Assembly: GCF_012932675.1 (NCBI RefSeq)
Contig: NZ_JAAIIF010000018.1
Location: 149,424-213,423, forward strand
DNA from: Bifidobacterium erythrocebi
GTDB taxonomy: Bacteria > Actinomycetota > Actinomycetes > Actinomycetales > Bifidobacteriaceae
Reading direction: 5' to 3'
Length of the DNA stretch: 64,000 nt
The translations under genes and the position numbers were made by a program. Shown piece after piece: positions 28,903 to 37,432 of the stretch (positions within the stretch are counted from its first letter, which is position 1; the number at the start of each line of letters is the position of its first letter). The notes beneath the pieces are model-generated. The model searched no databases, was not told the origin of the DNA, and saw nothing but the letters and a program-made list of their open reading frames with translations.

Positions 28903-29219
28903 TACAGGCCATTCTCCTTATCGTCTACGACCAGAGGAGTGAGTCGAGGCTCCTCGTGTGCCTTCGACCACGGAAATCTATAAAAAACGGAATAGCGCTG
29001 CGGAACATCATCGATGCCCCCACAACTCCAAGGCAGGCATCTCAATAAGCGTAGAACAGCCAGCAATCCCCCACGGAATGCGCCATAACGCCGCACAGCC
29101 TGAATCGCATAATTGGAGCAACTCGGGTAGAACTTGCAGCATGGCGCGGCGCGCTTCGCCGACCAATGCCGCTGATACCAGCGAATCAGATGCACGATCG
29201 CATCGCCGGCGATACTCAT
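28902..29219 (-). CDS. yidD: Membrane protein insertion efficiency factor YidD
   Basis: 105 residues. Small protein assisting YidC. Signature C-C-K-FYPSCSNYA near residue 27 and the conserved RLLRCLPWSCGGIDDVP. It overlaps yidC by one base and ends the rnpA-yidD interval with a 1-bp gap. Confidence 0.95.
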   Translation of the reverse strand: MSIAGDAIVHLIRWYQRHWSAKRAAPCCKFYPSCSNYAIQAVRRYGAFRGGLLAVLRLLRCLPWSCGGIDDVPQRYSVFYRFPWSKAHEEPRLTPLVVDDKENGL

Positions 29220-29220
29220 A

Positions 29221-29583
29221 TCAGTCCTGCTGAATCTTCATGGCCACCGCTTCGAATCCGGTGGCCATCTGATGTTCCAGTGACTGGAAGGAAGCGCTGG
29301 CTGCGGACGGCTTCGCACGCAACACCACATCGATGCCCTCAGGCAACGTATGCTCGTAACGCGAAGCCAGTACGCGGAAACGGCGCTTAACTGAATTGCG
29401 TGTGACGGCATTGCCGACCGATTTGGATACGGCAAGCCCCATCCGTCGTGCACCAGGCGTCGCAACACCATGCGCCTTGGCCTCATCGCGCATCGCGTAA
29501 TGCACGATGAAATCATGACGCGAGACCTTGCGGCGTCGTTTCAGTACGGCGACGAAATCGCTATGGCTCTTCAACCGTTCCAC
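29221..29583 (-). CDS. rnpA: Ribonuclease P protein component
   Basis: 120 residues. Protein subunit of RNase P, which matures tRNA 5' ends with M1 RNA. N-terminus [19 protein letters not shown] and the signature RNSVKRRFR are typical. The frame is open far upstream, overlapping rpmH in another frame, so I chose GTG 29583, which gives the family length; its RBS is poor, suggesting coupling to rpmH 26 nt upstream. Confidence 0.92.
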   Translation of the reverse strand: MERLKSHSDFVAVLKRRRKVSRHDFIVHYAMRDEAKAHGVATPGARRMGLAVSKSVGNAVTRNSVKRRFRVLASRYEHTLPEGIDVVLRAKPSAASASFQSLEHQMATGFEAVAMKIQQD

Positions 29584-29609
29584 GGTAACGATGCCGTCAG
29601 CAGCGACAA

Positions 29610-29744
29610 TCAGGCAGACAGGTTCTTGCGGCCCTTGGCGCGGCGACGGTTGATCACGGCGCGGCCGGAACGGGTGCGCATGCGCAGACGGAAGCCGTGC
29701 TTCATGTGACGACGACGGTTGTTGGGCTGGAAGGTCCTCTTCAT
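29610..29744 (-). CDS. rpmH: 50S ribosomal protein L34
   Basis: 44 residues, complete, and easily missed because it is so short. Sequence starts [13 protein letters not shown] and carries the L34 signature [12 protein letters not shown]...[17 protein letters not shown] 7 nt before ATG 29744. It is divergent from dnaA across a 306-bp region, the classic arrangement near bacterial origins. Confidence 0.97.
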   Translation of the reverse strand: MKRTFQPNNRRRHMKHGFRLRMRTRSGRAVINRRRAKGRKNLSA

Positions 29745-29918
29745 AATTAGCTCCTAGGTTTCTTCGGCCACGCTTGCGCGCGGCTCTCACGTGAGTCAAG
29801 CTCTATAAAACTACTCTCACCCCTGCCCTAACGTCAACTCAGCGGTTATGTTCCATGCCCGGCAAACCCGCACGACATGCCGTAAACCGTTGCAACGGCA
29901 CGGGAATACGGGCGAAAG

Positions 29919-29983
29919 TTATCCACAAATTACGCATTTGCCGCGCATAACGCAGTAATTGCAACACGCTAGGCGGTGGATAA
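29919..29983. promoter_or_regulatory. DnaA boxes upstream of dnaA (cluster D)
   Basis: TTATCCACA at 29919 and near-box GGTGGATAA at 29975, in the divergent rpmH-dnaA promoter region (29745-30050). They would allow DnaA autoregulation. Confidence 0.7.
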
Positions 29984-30050
29984 CTCATGCGGTGCGAGTA
30001 ACAATAGTTGTCTGAGTGTCCCTACTTGGAAGAGGCGAGAAAGGAGTGTC

Positions 30051-31616
30051 ATGACCATGGACGCCGAGAACCCAGCAGTGCAGGCCAAGAATATTTGGTC
30101 AGACGCCCTTACGCTGTTGAGACATAAGAAATCCCTCTCCCCCCGCGACAAGGGCTGGCTGGAAGGGGTTTCGCCCGAGGCCGTGTACGGAACGACCATC
30201 GTGCTGTGCGTCGATAATGCCAGCACGCGTCAGGCGCTGGAGAACGAGCTCATGCAATCGCTGCTTGAGGCGCTGAAGATCGTCACCGGCCAGGACATGT
30301 TCCCCGCCTTCAAGATCGTTCCGCCGCAGACCGCGCCGGAACCGAAGATCGAGCCCGAGCCGGAACCGCAGGCCAAGCCGAAGCAGACGGCCCGTGTGGA
30401 GGAACAGCCCGAACTACCGTTGAACGGCCCCTCCCCCTCGCTTGCTGATCTGAGCAAGGAGCCCTTCGGAACCGCAGGCCCCGTGCCGACCGTTCCTTCG
30501 GCGCTGCAGCCGCAGGTCGGCGGCGATGTCGAGGGACAGTTCAGCGTCGACCGCAACAAGGTGCAGCGCGATCCCGAGACGCATCTCAATAAGAACGCGA
30601 CCTTCGATACCTTCGTCCCCGGCGACTCGAACCGCTTCGCCCGCACCGTGGCGCTGGCCGTGGCGGAAGGCTCCGGCAAGGACTTCAACCCGTTGTGTAT
30701 CTACGGCGGATCGGGCCTGGGCAAGACCCATCTGCTCAATGCCATCGGCAACTACGCGCTGGTCAAGGATCCGACACTCAAGGTGCGCTACGTCAACAGC
30801 GAGGAATTCCTCAACGAATTCATCGAGGCGCTGCAGATCCCATCCCAGAGCCAGGGTCGTATCGCGGAATTCAACCGCAGGTACCGCAGCGTGGACGTGC
30901 TGCTTATCGACGACATCCAGTTCCTTGGCGGCAAGGAAGCAACCCTCGAACAGTTCTTCCATACGTTCAACGCCCTGCACCAGGCGAACAAGCGCATCGT
31001 CATCGCATCCGATGTGGCGCCGAAGAACCTCAAGGGGTTCGAGGCACGTCTTATCTCGCGTTTCGATTCCGGTCTGACCGTGGATGTGAAGCCGCCGGAT
31101 CTTGAGACCCGCATCGCGATCCTTCGCATGATGGCCTCCATGAACCACAGCAACATCCCCAACGATGTGCTCGACCTGATCGCCGAACGGTTCACGGAGA
31201 ACATCCGAGAGCTCGAAGGCGCATTGACGCGAGTGACCGCCGTGGCGTCGCTGAGCAACCAGCCGGTGACCCGTGCCATGGCCGAGCAGACGCTGCAGGA
31301 TTTCTTCACCACCGATGTGGAGATCAAGCCCACGGACATCATCAGCCAGGCGGCGAAGTACTTCCATCTCACCTTCGACGACATCGTCGGGCGTTCCCGC
31401 ATGAAGAACATCGCGTTGGCCCGCCAGATCGCCATGTATCTCACCCGTGAGATGACCAGCATGAGCCTGGTGGATATCGGCAAGGTGTTCGGCGGCAAGG
31501 ACCACACCACGGTCATGCATGCCTGCGACCGCATCACCAACGAGATGCAGCAGCGGCAGGATATCTACAACTACGTCATGGAGCTTACCGTCCGTCTGAA
31601 GCAGGGCTCCAACTAA
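30051..31616 (+). CDS. dnaA: Chromosomal replication initiator DnaA
   Basis: 521 residues. Binds DnaA boxes and opens oriC. Domain I (about 1-90), a Pro/Glu-rich domain II (about 90-180), AAA+ domain III with Walker [10 protein letters not shown] (about 219-227) and Walker B LLIDDIQF (about 285), and domain IV with the DNA-binding signature [15 protein letters not shown] (about 482). Start ATG 30051 lies 4 nt after AAGGAG; ATG 30057, two codons later, has better spacing and is also possible. Confidence 0.98.
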   Translation: MTMDAENPAVQAKNIWSDALTLLRHKKSLSPRDKGWLEGVSPEAVYGTTIVLCVDNASTRQALENELMQSLLEALKIVTGQDMFPAFKIVPPQTAPEPKIEPEPEPQAKPKQTARVEEQPELPLNGPSPSLADLSKEPFGTAGPVPTVPSALQPQVGGDVEGQFSVDRNKVQRDPETHLNKNATFDTFVPGDSNRFARTVALAVAEGSGKDFNPLCIYGGSGLGKTHLLNAIGNYALVKDPTLKVRYVNSEEFLNEFIEALQIPSQSQGRIAEFNRRYRSVDVLLIDDIQFLGGKEATLEQFFHTFNALHQANKRIVIASDVAPKNLKGFEARLISRFDSGLTVDVKPPDLETRIAILRMMASMNHSNIPNDVLDLIAERFTENIRELEGALTRVTAVASLSNQPVTRAMAEQTLQDFFTTDVEIKPTDIISQAAKYFHLTFDDIVGRSRMKNIALARQIAMYLTREMTSMSLVDIGKVFGGKDHTTVMHACDRITNEMQQRQDIYNYVMELTVRLKQGSN

Positions 31617-31636
31617 ATTCGCGGAAAATTCAAGCG

Positions 31637-31670
31637 CCGTCTCTGAGAATCGTTCTGAGAGACGGTTTTT
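31637..31670 (+). terminator. Intrinsic terminator of dnaA
   Basis: CCGTCTCT (31637-31644) and AGAGACGG (31658-31665), then TTTTT. The loop is the 15-mer GAGAATCGTTCTGAG region. Confidence 0.85.
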
Positions 31671-31728
31671 CGCGTTTTTCGGGGTGGTTTACCCAAAACG
31701 CCGTTTTCGGTCGCTCAGAACGATTCTC
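31645..31728. repeat. 15-bp inverted repeat pair after dnaA
   Basis: GAGAATCGTTCTGAG (31645-31659) occurs in perfect reverse complement at 31714-31728. The first copy lies in the loop and part of the stem of the dnaA terminator, so the second could pair with it and alter termination. Confidence 0.65.
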
Positions 31729-31770
31729 CCAGCCGCAACACTCCGGCGGAGCCGGAAATTTTGAAAAAAG

Positions 31771-32004
31771 TTATCCACATAGTTATTCACAAATGTGGGT
31801 AAAGCCTGCGAATAAGTCGTGGACGACCGCCCGTTTCATTGTGGATAACTCGTGGATAATGACGAGGCGATTGTGGATAACTTCGAGCGCCCAAAACGGC
31901 TGTGGATAAGTCGGCTGGTTATACACATGACTCTTCGAGTTATCCACATCCACCCACTTATCCACAATGTGAGTCGGCAGAACGGTTTTCGCAAGTTACC
32001 CACA
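31771..32004. promoter_or_regulatory. oriC: Main oriC: DnaA-box cluster E between dnaA and dnaN
   Basis: Boxes in order: TTATCCACA 31771, TTATTCACA 31783, then reverse TGTGGATAA 31840, CGTGGATAA 31851, TGTGGATAA 31872 and 31901, then forward TTATCCACA 31940 and 31958, and near-box TTACCCACA 31996. The dnaA-dnaN spacer is the usual actinobacterial origin. AT-rich stretches lie at 31755-31795 and 32015-32070. The rest of 31617-32174 has no gene. Confidence 0.9.
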
Positions 32005-32174
32005 TATCCACCGTGCCTTATTACGAGTATTACTTACGTGTGTACCTGTTCTCATCGCAATAACAATAACGCGATGGAGCCGTCCCGAAAACAACCCGCT
32101 TCAGACCGCTACAATGAATTCCAGCTCAAGAAACACCCATATTCACAAGTTCTTCACATTGAAAGCAGGCTTTT

Positions 32175-33299
32175 ATGAAGGTCGAAGTCAATTCCGCAGC
32201 CCTCGCCGATGCAGTGGCATGGACGACTAGGGTCATCGATACCCGTCCGTCCAACCCAATCCTCGCCGGCATCCGTCTCGATGCAGTGGATGGGGTTTTG
32301 CAGCTTTCCGCGTTCAATTACGAAATTTCCGCTCGCCATCACATCGAAGCCGGCGTCGACGAACCCGGCACCATCCTCGTGCTGGGCAAGCTGCTCGCCG
32401 ACATCACGAAATCCCTGCCTTCCGAGAAAACGTATCTTGCCTCCAACGGCACCACACTGACCATCACCTCCGGCAAGTCCACCTTCACCATGCAGCTCAT
32501 GCCCGCCGCGGAATACCCGGATCTGCCGACCATGCCGCGCATGCTCGGCCAGGTCGATGCCCCGACCTTCGTGCAGGCCGTGTCGCAGGCCTGCGTCGCG
32601 GTCTCCCGTGAGGAGAACCGCCCGGTGCTCACCGGCGTGCGCATGCAGTTCGAAGGAAACAAGGTGGTTCTGACCTCCACCGATCGTTTCCGTCTGGCTC
32701 GCGCCACCTTCTCCTGGAGCCCGCAGGATCCGGATGTGAGCACCACCACGCTGGTCCGTGGCTCGCTGCTGCGCGACATCTCCCGCTCCCTCGACGAGCG
32801 CCAGAACCTCACCCTCGACTTCGATACGCAGAACCCGTCGCTGCTGGGCTTCGACAACGCCGGCCGTTCCTCCACCACCCAACTCATCGACGGCGAATTC
32901 CCCGCAGTCGACCGTCTGTTCGCCGACGACTACCCGATCCAGGCCGTCATCGACAAGCAGGCGCTGATCGGCGCCATCAAGCGCGTCGCGCTGGTCGCGG
33001 AGCGTGACGCCCCGATCCGCATGGTCTTCTCCGGGCAGGAACTCACCCTGAGCGCGGGTGCCGTGGACGAGGCCCAGGCCAAGGAGATCATCGACGTCGA
33101 CATGGACGGCGATGACATCACCGTCGCCTTCAACCCGTCGTACCTTATTGACGGTCTGAGCGCCATCAGCGAGCCCTACGTGCGCATGAAGCTCACCACC
33201 GCCGTCAAGCCCGTGGAATTCAACGGACAGCAGGAGGCCGATTCCGACGAATCCATGGACTACCGCTACCTGCTCGTTCCGATGCGTTTCAATAACTGA
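32175..33299 (+). CDS. dnaN: DNA polymerase III beta sliding clamp
   Basis: 374 residues, typical length. Ring clamp that tethers polymerase III to DNA. N-terminus MKVEVNSAALADAVAWTTRV, middle-domain VLTGVRMQF, C-terminal YRYLLVPMRF. Follows oriC directly and precedes recF. Confidence 0.97.
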   Translation: MKVEVNSAALADAVAWTTRVIDTRPSNPILAGIRLDAVDGVLQLSAFNYEISARHHIEAGVDEPGTILVLGKLLADITKSLPSEKTYLASNGTTLTITSGKSTFTMQLMPAAEYPDLPTMPRMLGQVDAPTFVQAVSQACVAVSREENRPVLTGVRMQFEGNKVVLTSTDRFRLARATFSWSPQDPDVSTTTLVRGSLLRDISRSLDERQNLTLDFDTQNPSLLGFDNAGRSSTTQLIDGEFPAVDRLFADDYPIQAVIDKQALIGAIKRVALVAERDAPIRMVFSGQELTLSAGAVDEAQAKEIIDVDMDGDDITVAFNPSYLIDGLSAISEPYVRMKLTTAVKPVEFNGQQEADSDESMDYRYLLVPMRFNN

Positions 33300-33364
33300 T
33301 ACAGCTGCACCAACCCCCGAACACACCGGCGGCAACCCCGCCTCCTACCCCAAGCCAGAACATC

Positions 33365-34555
33365 ATGTACATTTCGCGTCTTGCCCTCGACCACTTCCGT
33401 TCCTGGAACCAGGTCGTGGTCGATTTCCAGCCCGGCGTGAACGTGCTGTATGGTCCGAACGGCCTGGGCAAGACCAACCTGGTCGAGGCCGTGGAGGTGC
33501 TGTCCACGGGCGGCAGCCACAGGGTATCCTCCTCGCTGCCGCTTGTGGAACGGGGCGAAGGCAAGGCGACCATCCGCGTCAACGCCCATGCCGATGGCAA
33601 TACGGACGGCACCGACCCCGCTCGAACCGTCACCACCTATGAGGTGACGATCGCGGCCCGTGGCGCGAACCGTGCGAGGATCAACTCCGGTCCGTCGCAG
33701 TATCTGCGCGATGTGGTCGGGCTTGTCCCCTCCGTGTCGTTCACACCGGACGACCAGCGGCTGGTGAGCGCCGACCCCGCTACCCGACGCGGATTCCTCA
33801 ATCAAAGCGCCGGCATGCTGCTCACCGGCTATGCCGGTCTGTTGCAGCGGTTCACTCAGATCGCACGCCAGCGCGCCGCACTGCTCAAGCAGCTTGGGCA
33901 GCATGAGGGATCCGCCGATGCGGTGCTCAGCGGTCTGGAAGTCTGGACGGGGCAGTTCATCGAGGCCGGCGTCGCCCTGACGCGAATGCGCGCCGAGATC
34001 CTGCACACTTTGGCCGAGCCCTTCCACGACATCTATGCGCGCTTGGCATCGGGGCAGGGCGAGGCGCGCATCGAATATGAGCCGTCGTTCGCCGAAGTAC
34101 TCGGCGGTGACAGCCCGGAATTGGAGATTTCCGAGCATTTCCAGCGTCTTTACCCGGGAGAGGTGGCTCGCGGCGTGAACCTCATCGGGCCGCAGCGCGA
34201 CGACTTTTCGGTGTTGCTTGACGGCGAGCCGGCTCGGGAATTCGCATCGAACGGCGAGATGTGGACCATGGCGCTGGCATTGAAGATGGCGTTGTTCGAG
34301 GCGATCGCCGAATCGCGCGGCACCAAGCCCGTCGTGATCCTCGATGATGTGTTCGCGCAATTGGATGAGTCGCGCCGGCGCCAGATTCTCGCATTCGCCA
34401 ACGATCAGGATCAGGTGCTCGTCACGGCGGCGGCCAAGGGCGACATTCCCCAGGACGGCAAGGCGAACATCATCGATGTCGCCTCGCTGAAGGCGCAACA
34501 GGACATCTTTGATGTCAGTGCGATCCCGATGCCACATGGGGGCGAGCAGTCATGA
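33365..34555 (+). CDS. recF: DNA replication/repair protein RecF
   Basis: 396 residues. SMC-like ATPase that helps load RecA at gaps. N-terminal Walker A GPNGLGKTN (30-38) after MYISRLALDHFRSW; C-terminal signature near VILDDVFAQLDESRR (Walker B and D-loop). No strong RBS is seen before ATG 33365. Overlaps dciA by 4 bp (ATGA). Confidence 0.97.
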   Translation: MYISRLALDHFRSWNQVVVDFQPGVNVLYGPNGLGKTNLVEAVEVLSTGGSHRVSSSLPLVERGEGKATIRVNAHADGNTDGTDPARTVTTYEVTIAARGANRARINSGPSQYLRDVVGLVPSVSFTPDDQRLVSADPATRRGFLNQSAGMLLTGYAGLLQRFTQIARQRAALLKQLGQHEGSADAVLSGLEVWTGQFIEAGVALTRMRAEILHTLAEPFHDIYARLASGQGEARIEYEPSFAEVLGGDSPELEISEHFQRLYPGEVARGVNLIGPQRDDFSVLLDGEPAREFASNGEMWTMALALKMALFEAIAESRGTKPVVILDDVFAQLDESRRRQILAFANDQDQVLVTAAAKGDIPQDGKANIIDVASLKAQQDIFDVSAIPMPHGGEQS

Positions 34556-35022
34556 AACCGCCGATAACGGTGACGCTGAAACTCAATCAGAGCACCCTGC
34601 CGGCCCAAGTGTTCGAACGGTACGCCAGACGCGAGGATTCGCGCAAGCTCCGGCGGATGCGCGCCGAACTCGCATGGGAGAACTTCGGCAAGCCCGGCCG
34701 CGATCCGGCCAAGCTGGGCGGTGTGGCCGCGGCCATCGCCAAAAACGGCAACTGGATTCCCCATCTGAAGATCTCGCAGCTCAACAACCATTGGGATCAG
34801 GTGGTGGGGCCCGCCATCGCGCAGCATTCACGCGTGGTGAGTTTCCGTGACGGCGTGCTGACCATCGGGGCCGAATCCCAGGTGTGGGCCACGCAGCTGA
34901 CCTTTCTCATTCCGCAGCTCACCGCCACCATCACCGAAAAACTCGAAGGCCTGCCGATCAGGGAGATTCGGGTGAGTGGGCCGTCGGTCGGATACACCAG
35001 AAAATGGGGCAAACGTCGTTAA
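34552..35022 (+). CDS. dciA: DUF721/DciA-family protein (replicative helicase loader type)
   Basis: 156 residues. The C-terminal DUF721 domain (about 78-150: WDQVVGPAIAQHSRVVSF...GVLTIGAESQVWATQL) is the DciA core; DciA is thought to load DnaB in bacteria lacking DnaC/DnaI. The N-terminus is basic. Overlap with recF and position before gyrB are conserved in actinobacteria. Function is taken from the family, not shown here. Confidence 0.9.
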   Translation: MKPPITVTLKLNQSTLPAQVFERYARREDSRKLRRMRAELAWENFGKPGRDPAKLGGVAAAIAKNGNWIPHLKISQLNNHWDQVVGPAIAQHSRVVSFRDGVLTIGAESQVWATQLTFLIPQLTATITEKLEGLPIREIRVSGPSVGYTRKWGKRR

Positions 35023-35077
35023 CGGCTGTATACAGCGCTAGTCGTGGCACATGACTAGAATCACATGCAGTATAGTC

Positions 35078-35110
35078 AAAACGCCTCAAGGGGCCTTAGA
35101 AGGCGTTTTT
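35078..35110 (+). terminator. Terminator-like hairpin in the dciA-gyrB gap (possible attenuator)
   Basis: Perfect 9-bp stem AAAACGCCT (35078-35086) / AGGCGTTTT (35101-35109) followed by TTTTGAGG. CCTCAA in the loop could instead pair with TTGAGG downstream (35109-35114). It may end recF-dciA or attenuate gyrB. Confidence 0.55.
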
Positions 35111-35167
35111 GAGGTAATGGACCGCGAAAAACCCCTTCGCGAGCCAGTGACGCAGGAAGGAAGCTCC

Positions 35168-37270
35168 TTGGCGGATTCGCTGGAGAATGCTACGAGCAAA
35201 GAAGAACAGCTCAAAGCCGTAGACGAACATATCAATAATGCCGAACTGCAGGCCGGAGAGCTCGACGAGTCGATGACTCCCGAACATTACGACGCCTCCG
35301 ACCTGAAGGTTCTCGAAGGACTTGAGGCCGTGCGCATCCGTCCGGGCATGTACATCGGCTCAACCGGCCCGCGAGGCCTGCACCATCTGGTGTACGAGAT
35401 CGTCGACAATTCCGTGGACGAGGCTCTGGCCGGGTTCGCGAGCCACATCGAAGTGACGATCCTGCCGGACAACGGCATCCGCGTCGTGGACGACGGCCGC
35501 GGCATCCCGGTCGACATCGTGCCGGGCGAAGGCATCTCCGGCGTGGAGACGGTCATGACCAAGCTGCACGCCGGCGGCAAGTTCGGAGGCGGCGGCTACG
35601 CGGTCTCCGGCGGCCTGCATGGCGTGGGCATCTCCGTGGTGAACGCGCTGTCCACCCGCGTGGACGTCGAGGTGCGCCGCCAGGGATTCCACTGGACCCA
35701 GACCTATAAGGACCAGCACCCCACGGCGCCGCTGGCCAAGGGACAGCCCATGGCGGACGGCGAATCCACCGGCACCTCCGTCACGTTCTGGGCCGATCCG
35801 GCGATCTTCGAGACCACTACATACGATTTCGAGACGCTGCGCAGCCGCTTCCAGCAGATGGCGTTCCTGAACAAGGGCCTGAAGATCACCCTGACCGATC
35901 TTCGCCAGCTGGACGAGGCCGGCGACGAGGTGGCCGGCGATGGCGACAATGCTGCGGAGGAGCTGCATCAGACCGTCACCTATCAGTACGTCAACGGCAT
36001 CAAGGACTACGTGGACTACCTGGTGAAGTCCCGCAAGGCCGTGCCGGTGGAGGACGAGGTCATCAACTTCGACGCCGAGGATCTGAAGCTGGGCATCTCC
36101 GCCGAGATCGCCATGCAATGGACCACCGCATACTCCGAATCCGTGCACACTTTCGCGAACACCATCTCGACCACCGAGGGCGGCACCCACGAGGAGGGCT
36201 TCCGCGCCGCGCTGACCTCGCTGGTCAACCGTTATGCGCGTGAGAAGAACATCCTTAAGGACAAGGACGAGAACCTGTCGGGCGACGACGTGCGCGAAGG
36301 CCTGACCGCGGTCGTGTCCGTCAAGCTCACCAACCCGCAGTTCGAAGGCCAGACGAAGACCAAGCTCGGCAACTCCGAGGCCAAGACCTTCGTGCAGCGC
36401 GTGATGACCGACAAGCTCGGCGACTGGTTCGACGCACATCCGACCGAGGCGAAGAACGTCATCCAGAAGGCCATCGAGGCCTCCCGCGCACGCCTGGCCG
36501 CCAAGAAGGCGCGCGAGAACACCCGCCGCAAGTCGATCTTCGAATCCGCCGGCATGCCGGACAAGCTCAAGGACTGCCAGTCCAACAATCCGGAGGAATG
36601 CGAGCTGTTCATCGTGGAGGGTGATTCCGCAGGTGGTTCCGCCATCCAGGGCCGTAACCCCATCACCCAGGCGATTCTGCCGTTGCGCGGCAAGATCCTG
36701 AACACCGAGCGCGCGAGCCTCGACCGCATGATGAAGTCCGAGACCATCGAATCGCTGATCACCGCGGTCGGCGGCGGCTACGGCGAGGACTTCGACATCA
36801 ACAAGGTGCGCTACCACAAGGTCATCATCATGGCCGATGCTGATGTCGACGGCGCCCACATCGCCACGCTGAACCTGACGCTGTTCTTCCGCTACATGCG
36901 ACCGATGATCACCGCCGGGTACGTGTACGTGGCCATGCCGCCGCTGTACCGGCTCAAGTGGACCAAGGGCGCGCATGATTTCGTCTATACCGACGCCGAA
37001 CGTGACCGCGTGCTCGCCGAAGGCAAGGCGAAGGGCCGCCAGCTGCCGAAGGGCGAAGGCATCCAGCGTTACAAGGGTCTGGGCGAGATGAGCTACCAGG
37101 AGCTGTGGGAGACCACCATGGATCCGGAGCATCGCATCCTGAAGCAGGTGCAGATCGAGGACGCGGAAGCCGCGGACGAGACCTTCTCCATGCTGATGGG
37201 TGACGAGGTCGAGCCGCGTCGACTGTTCATCCAGCGCAACGCGCGCAACGTCAGCTGGATCGATGCCTGA
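35168..37270 (+). CDS. gyrB: DNA gyrase subunit B
   Basis: 700 residues from TTG 35168. ATPase subunit of gyrase. GHKL ATPase motifs: EAVRIRPGMYIG, DNSVDEALAG, DDGRGIPVD, GGLHGVGISVVNAL; Toprim EGDSAGGSA and PLRGKILNTE; DADVDGAHI. TTG 35168 has AGGAAGGA in front and gives the usual length; ATG 35118 (after GAGG) would add 17 residues and overlap the leader hairpin region. Start therefore uncertain by N-terminal residues only. Confidence 0.96.
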   Translation: MADSLENATSKEEQLKAVDEHINNAELQAGELDESMTPEHYDASDLKVLEGLEAVRIRPGMYIGSTGPRGLHHLVYEIVDNSVDEALAGFASHIEVTILPDNGIRVVDDGRGIPVDIVPGEGISGVETVMTKLHAGGKFGGGGYAVSGGLHGVGISVVNALSTRVDVEVRRQGFHWTQTYKDQHPTAPLAKGQPMADGESTGTSVTFWADPAIFETTTYDFETLRSRFQQMAFLNKGLKITLTDLRQLDEAGDEVAGDGDNAAEELHQTVTYQYVNGIKDYVDYLVKSRKAVPVEDEVINFDAEDLKLGISAEIAMQWTTAYSESVHTFANTISTTEGGTHEEGFRAALTSLVNRYAREKNILKDKDENLSGDDVREGLTAVVSVKLTNPQFEGQTKTKLGNSEAKTFVQRVMTDKLGDWFDAHPTEAKNVIQKAIEASRARLAAKKARENTRRKSIFESAGMPDKLKDCQSNNPEECELFIVEGDSAGGSAIQGRNPITQAILPLRGKILNTERASLDRMMKSETIESLITAVGGGYGEDFDINKVRYHKVIIMADADVDGAHIATLNLTLFFRYMRPMITAGYVYVAMPPLYRLKWTKGAHDFVYTDAERDRVLAEGKAKGRQLPKGEGIQRYKGLGEMSYQELWETTMDPEHRILKQVQIEDAEAADETFSMLMGDEVEPRRLFIQRNARNVSWIDA

Positions 37271-37432
37271 GCGCATCTGACGATCCCCGCCCGGCCTTCG
37301 AAGCGACACCGGTCGCCATATGGAAGCCTGGCGGGCATAGGAACGTAACGGGAGAAGCCGTTGTCGGGCTTCTCCCCCGGTCGGCCGACTGGCCGGCAGC
37401 TTCCCGACGGGAAGCATAGCTACGGAGGAAAA

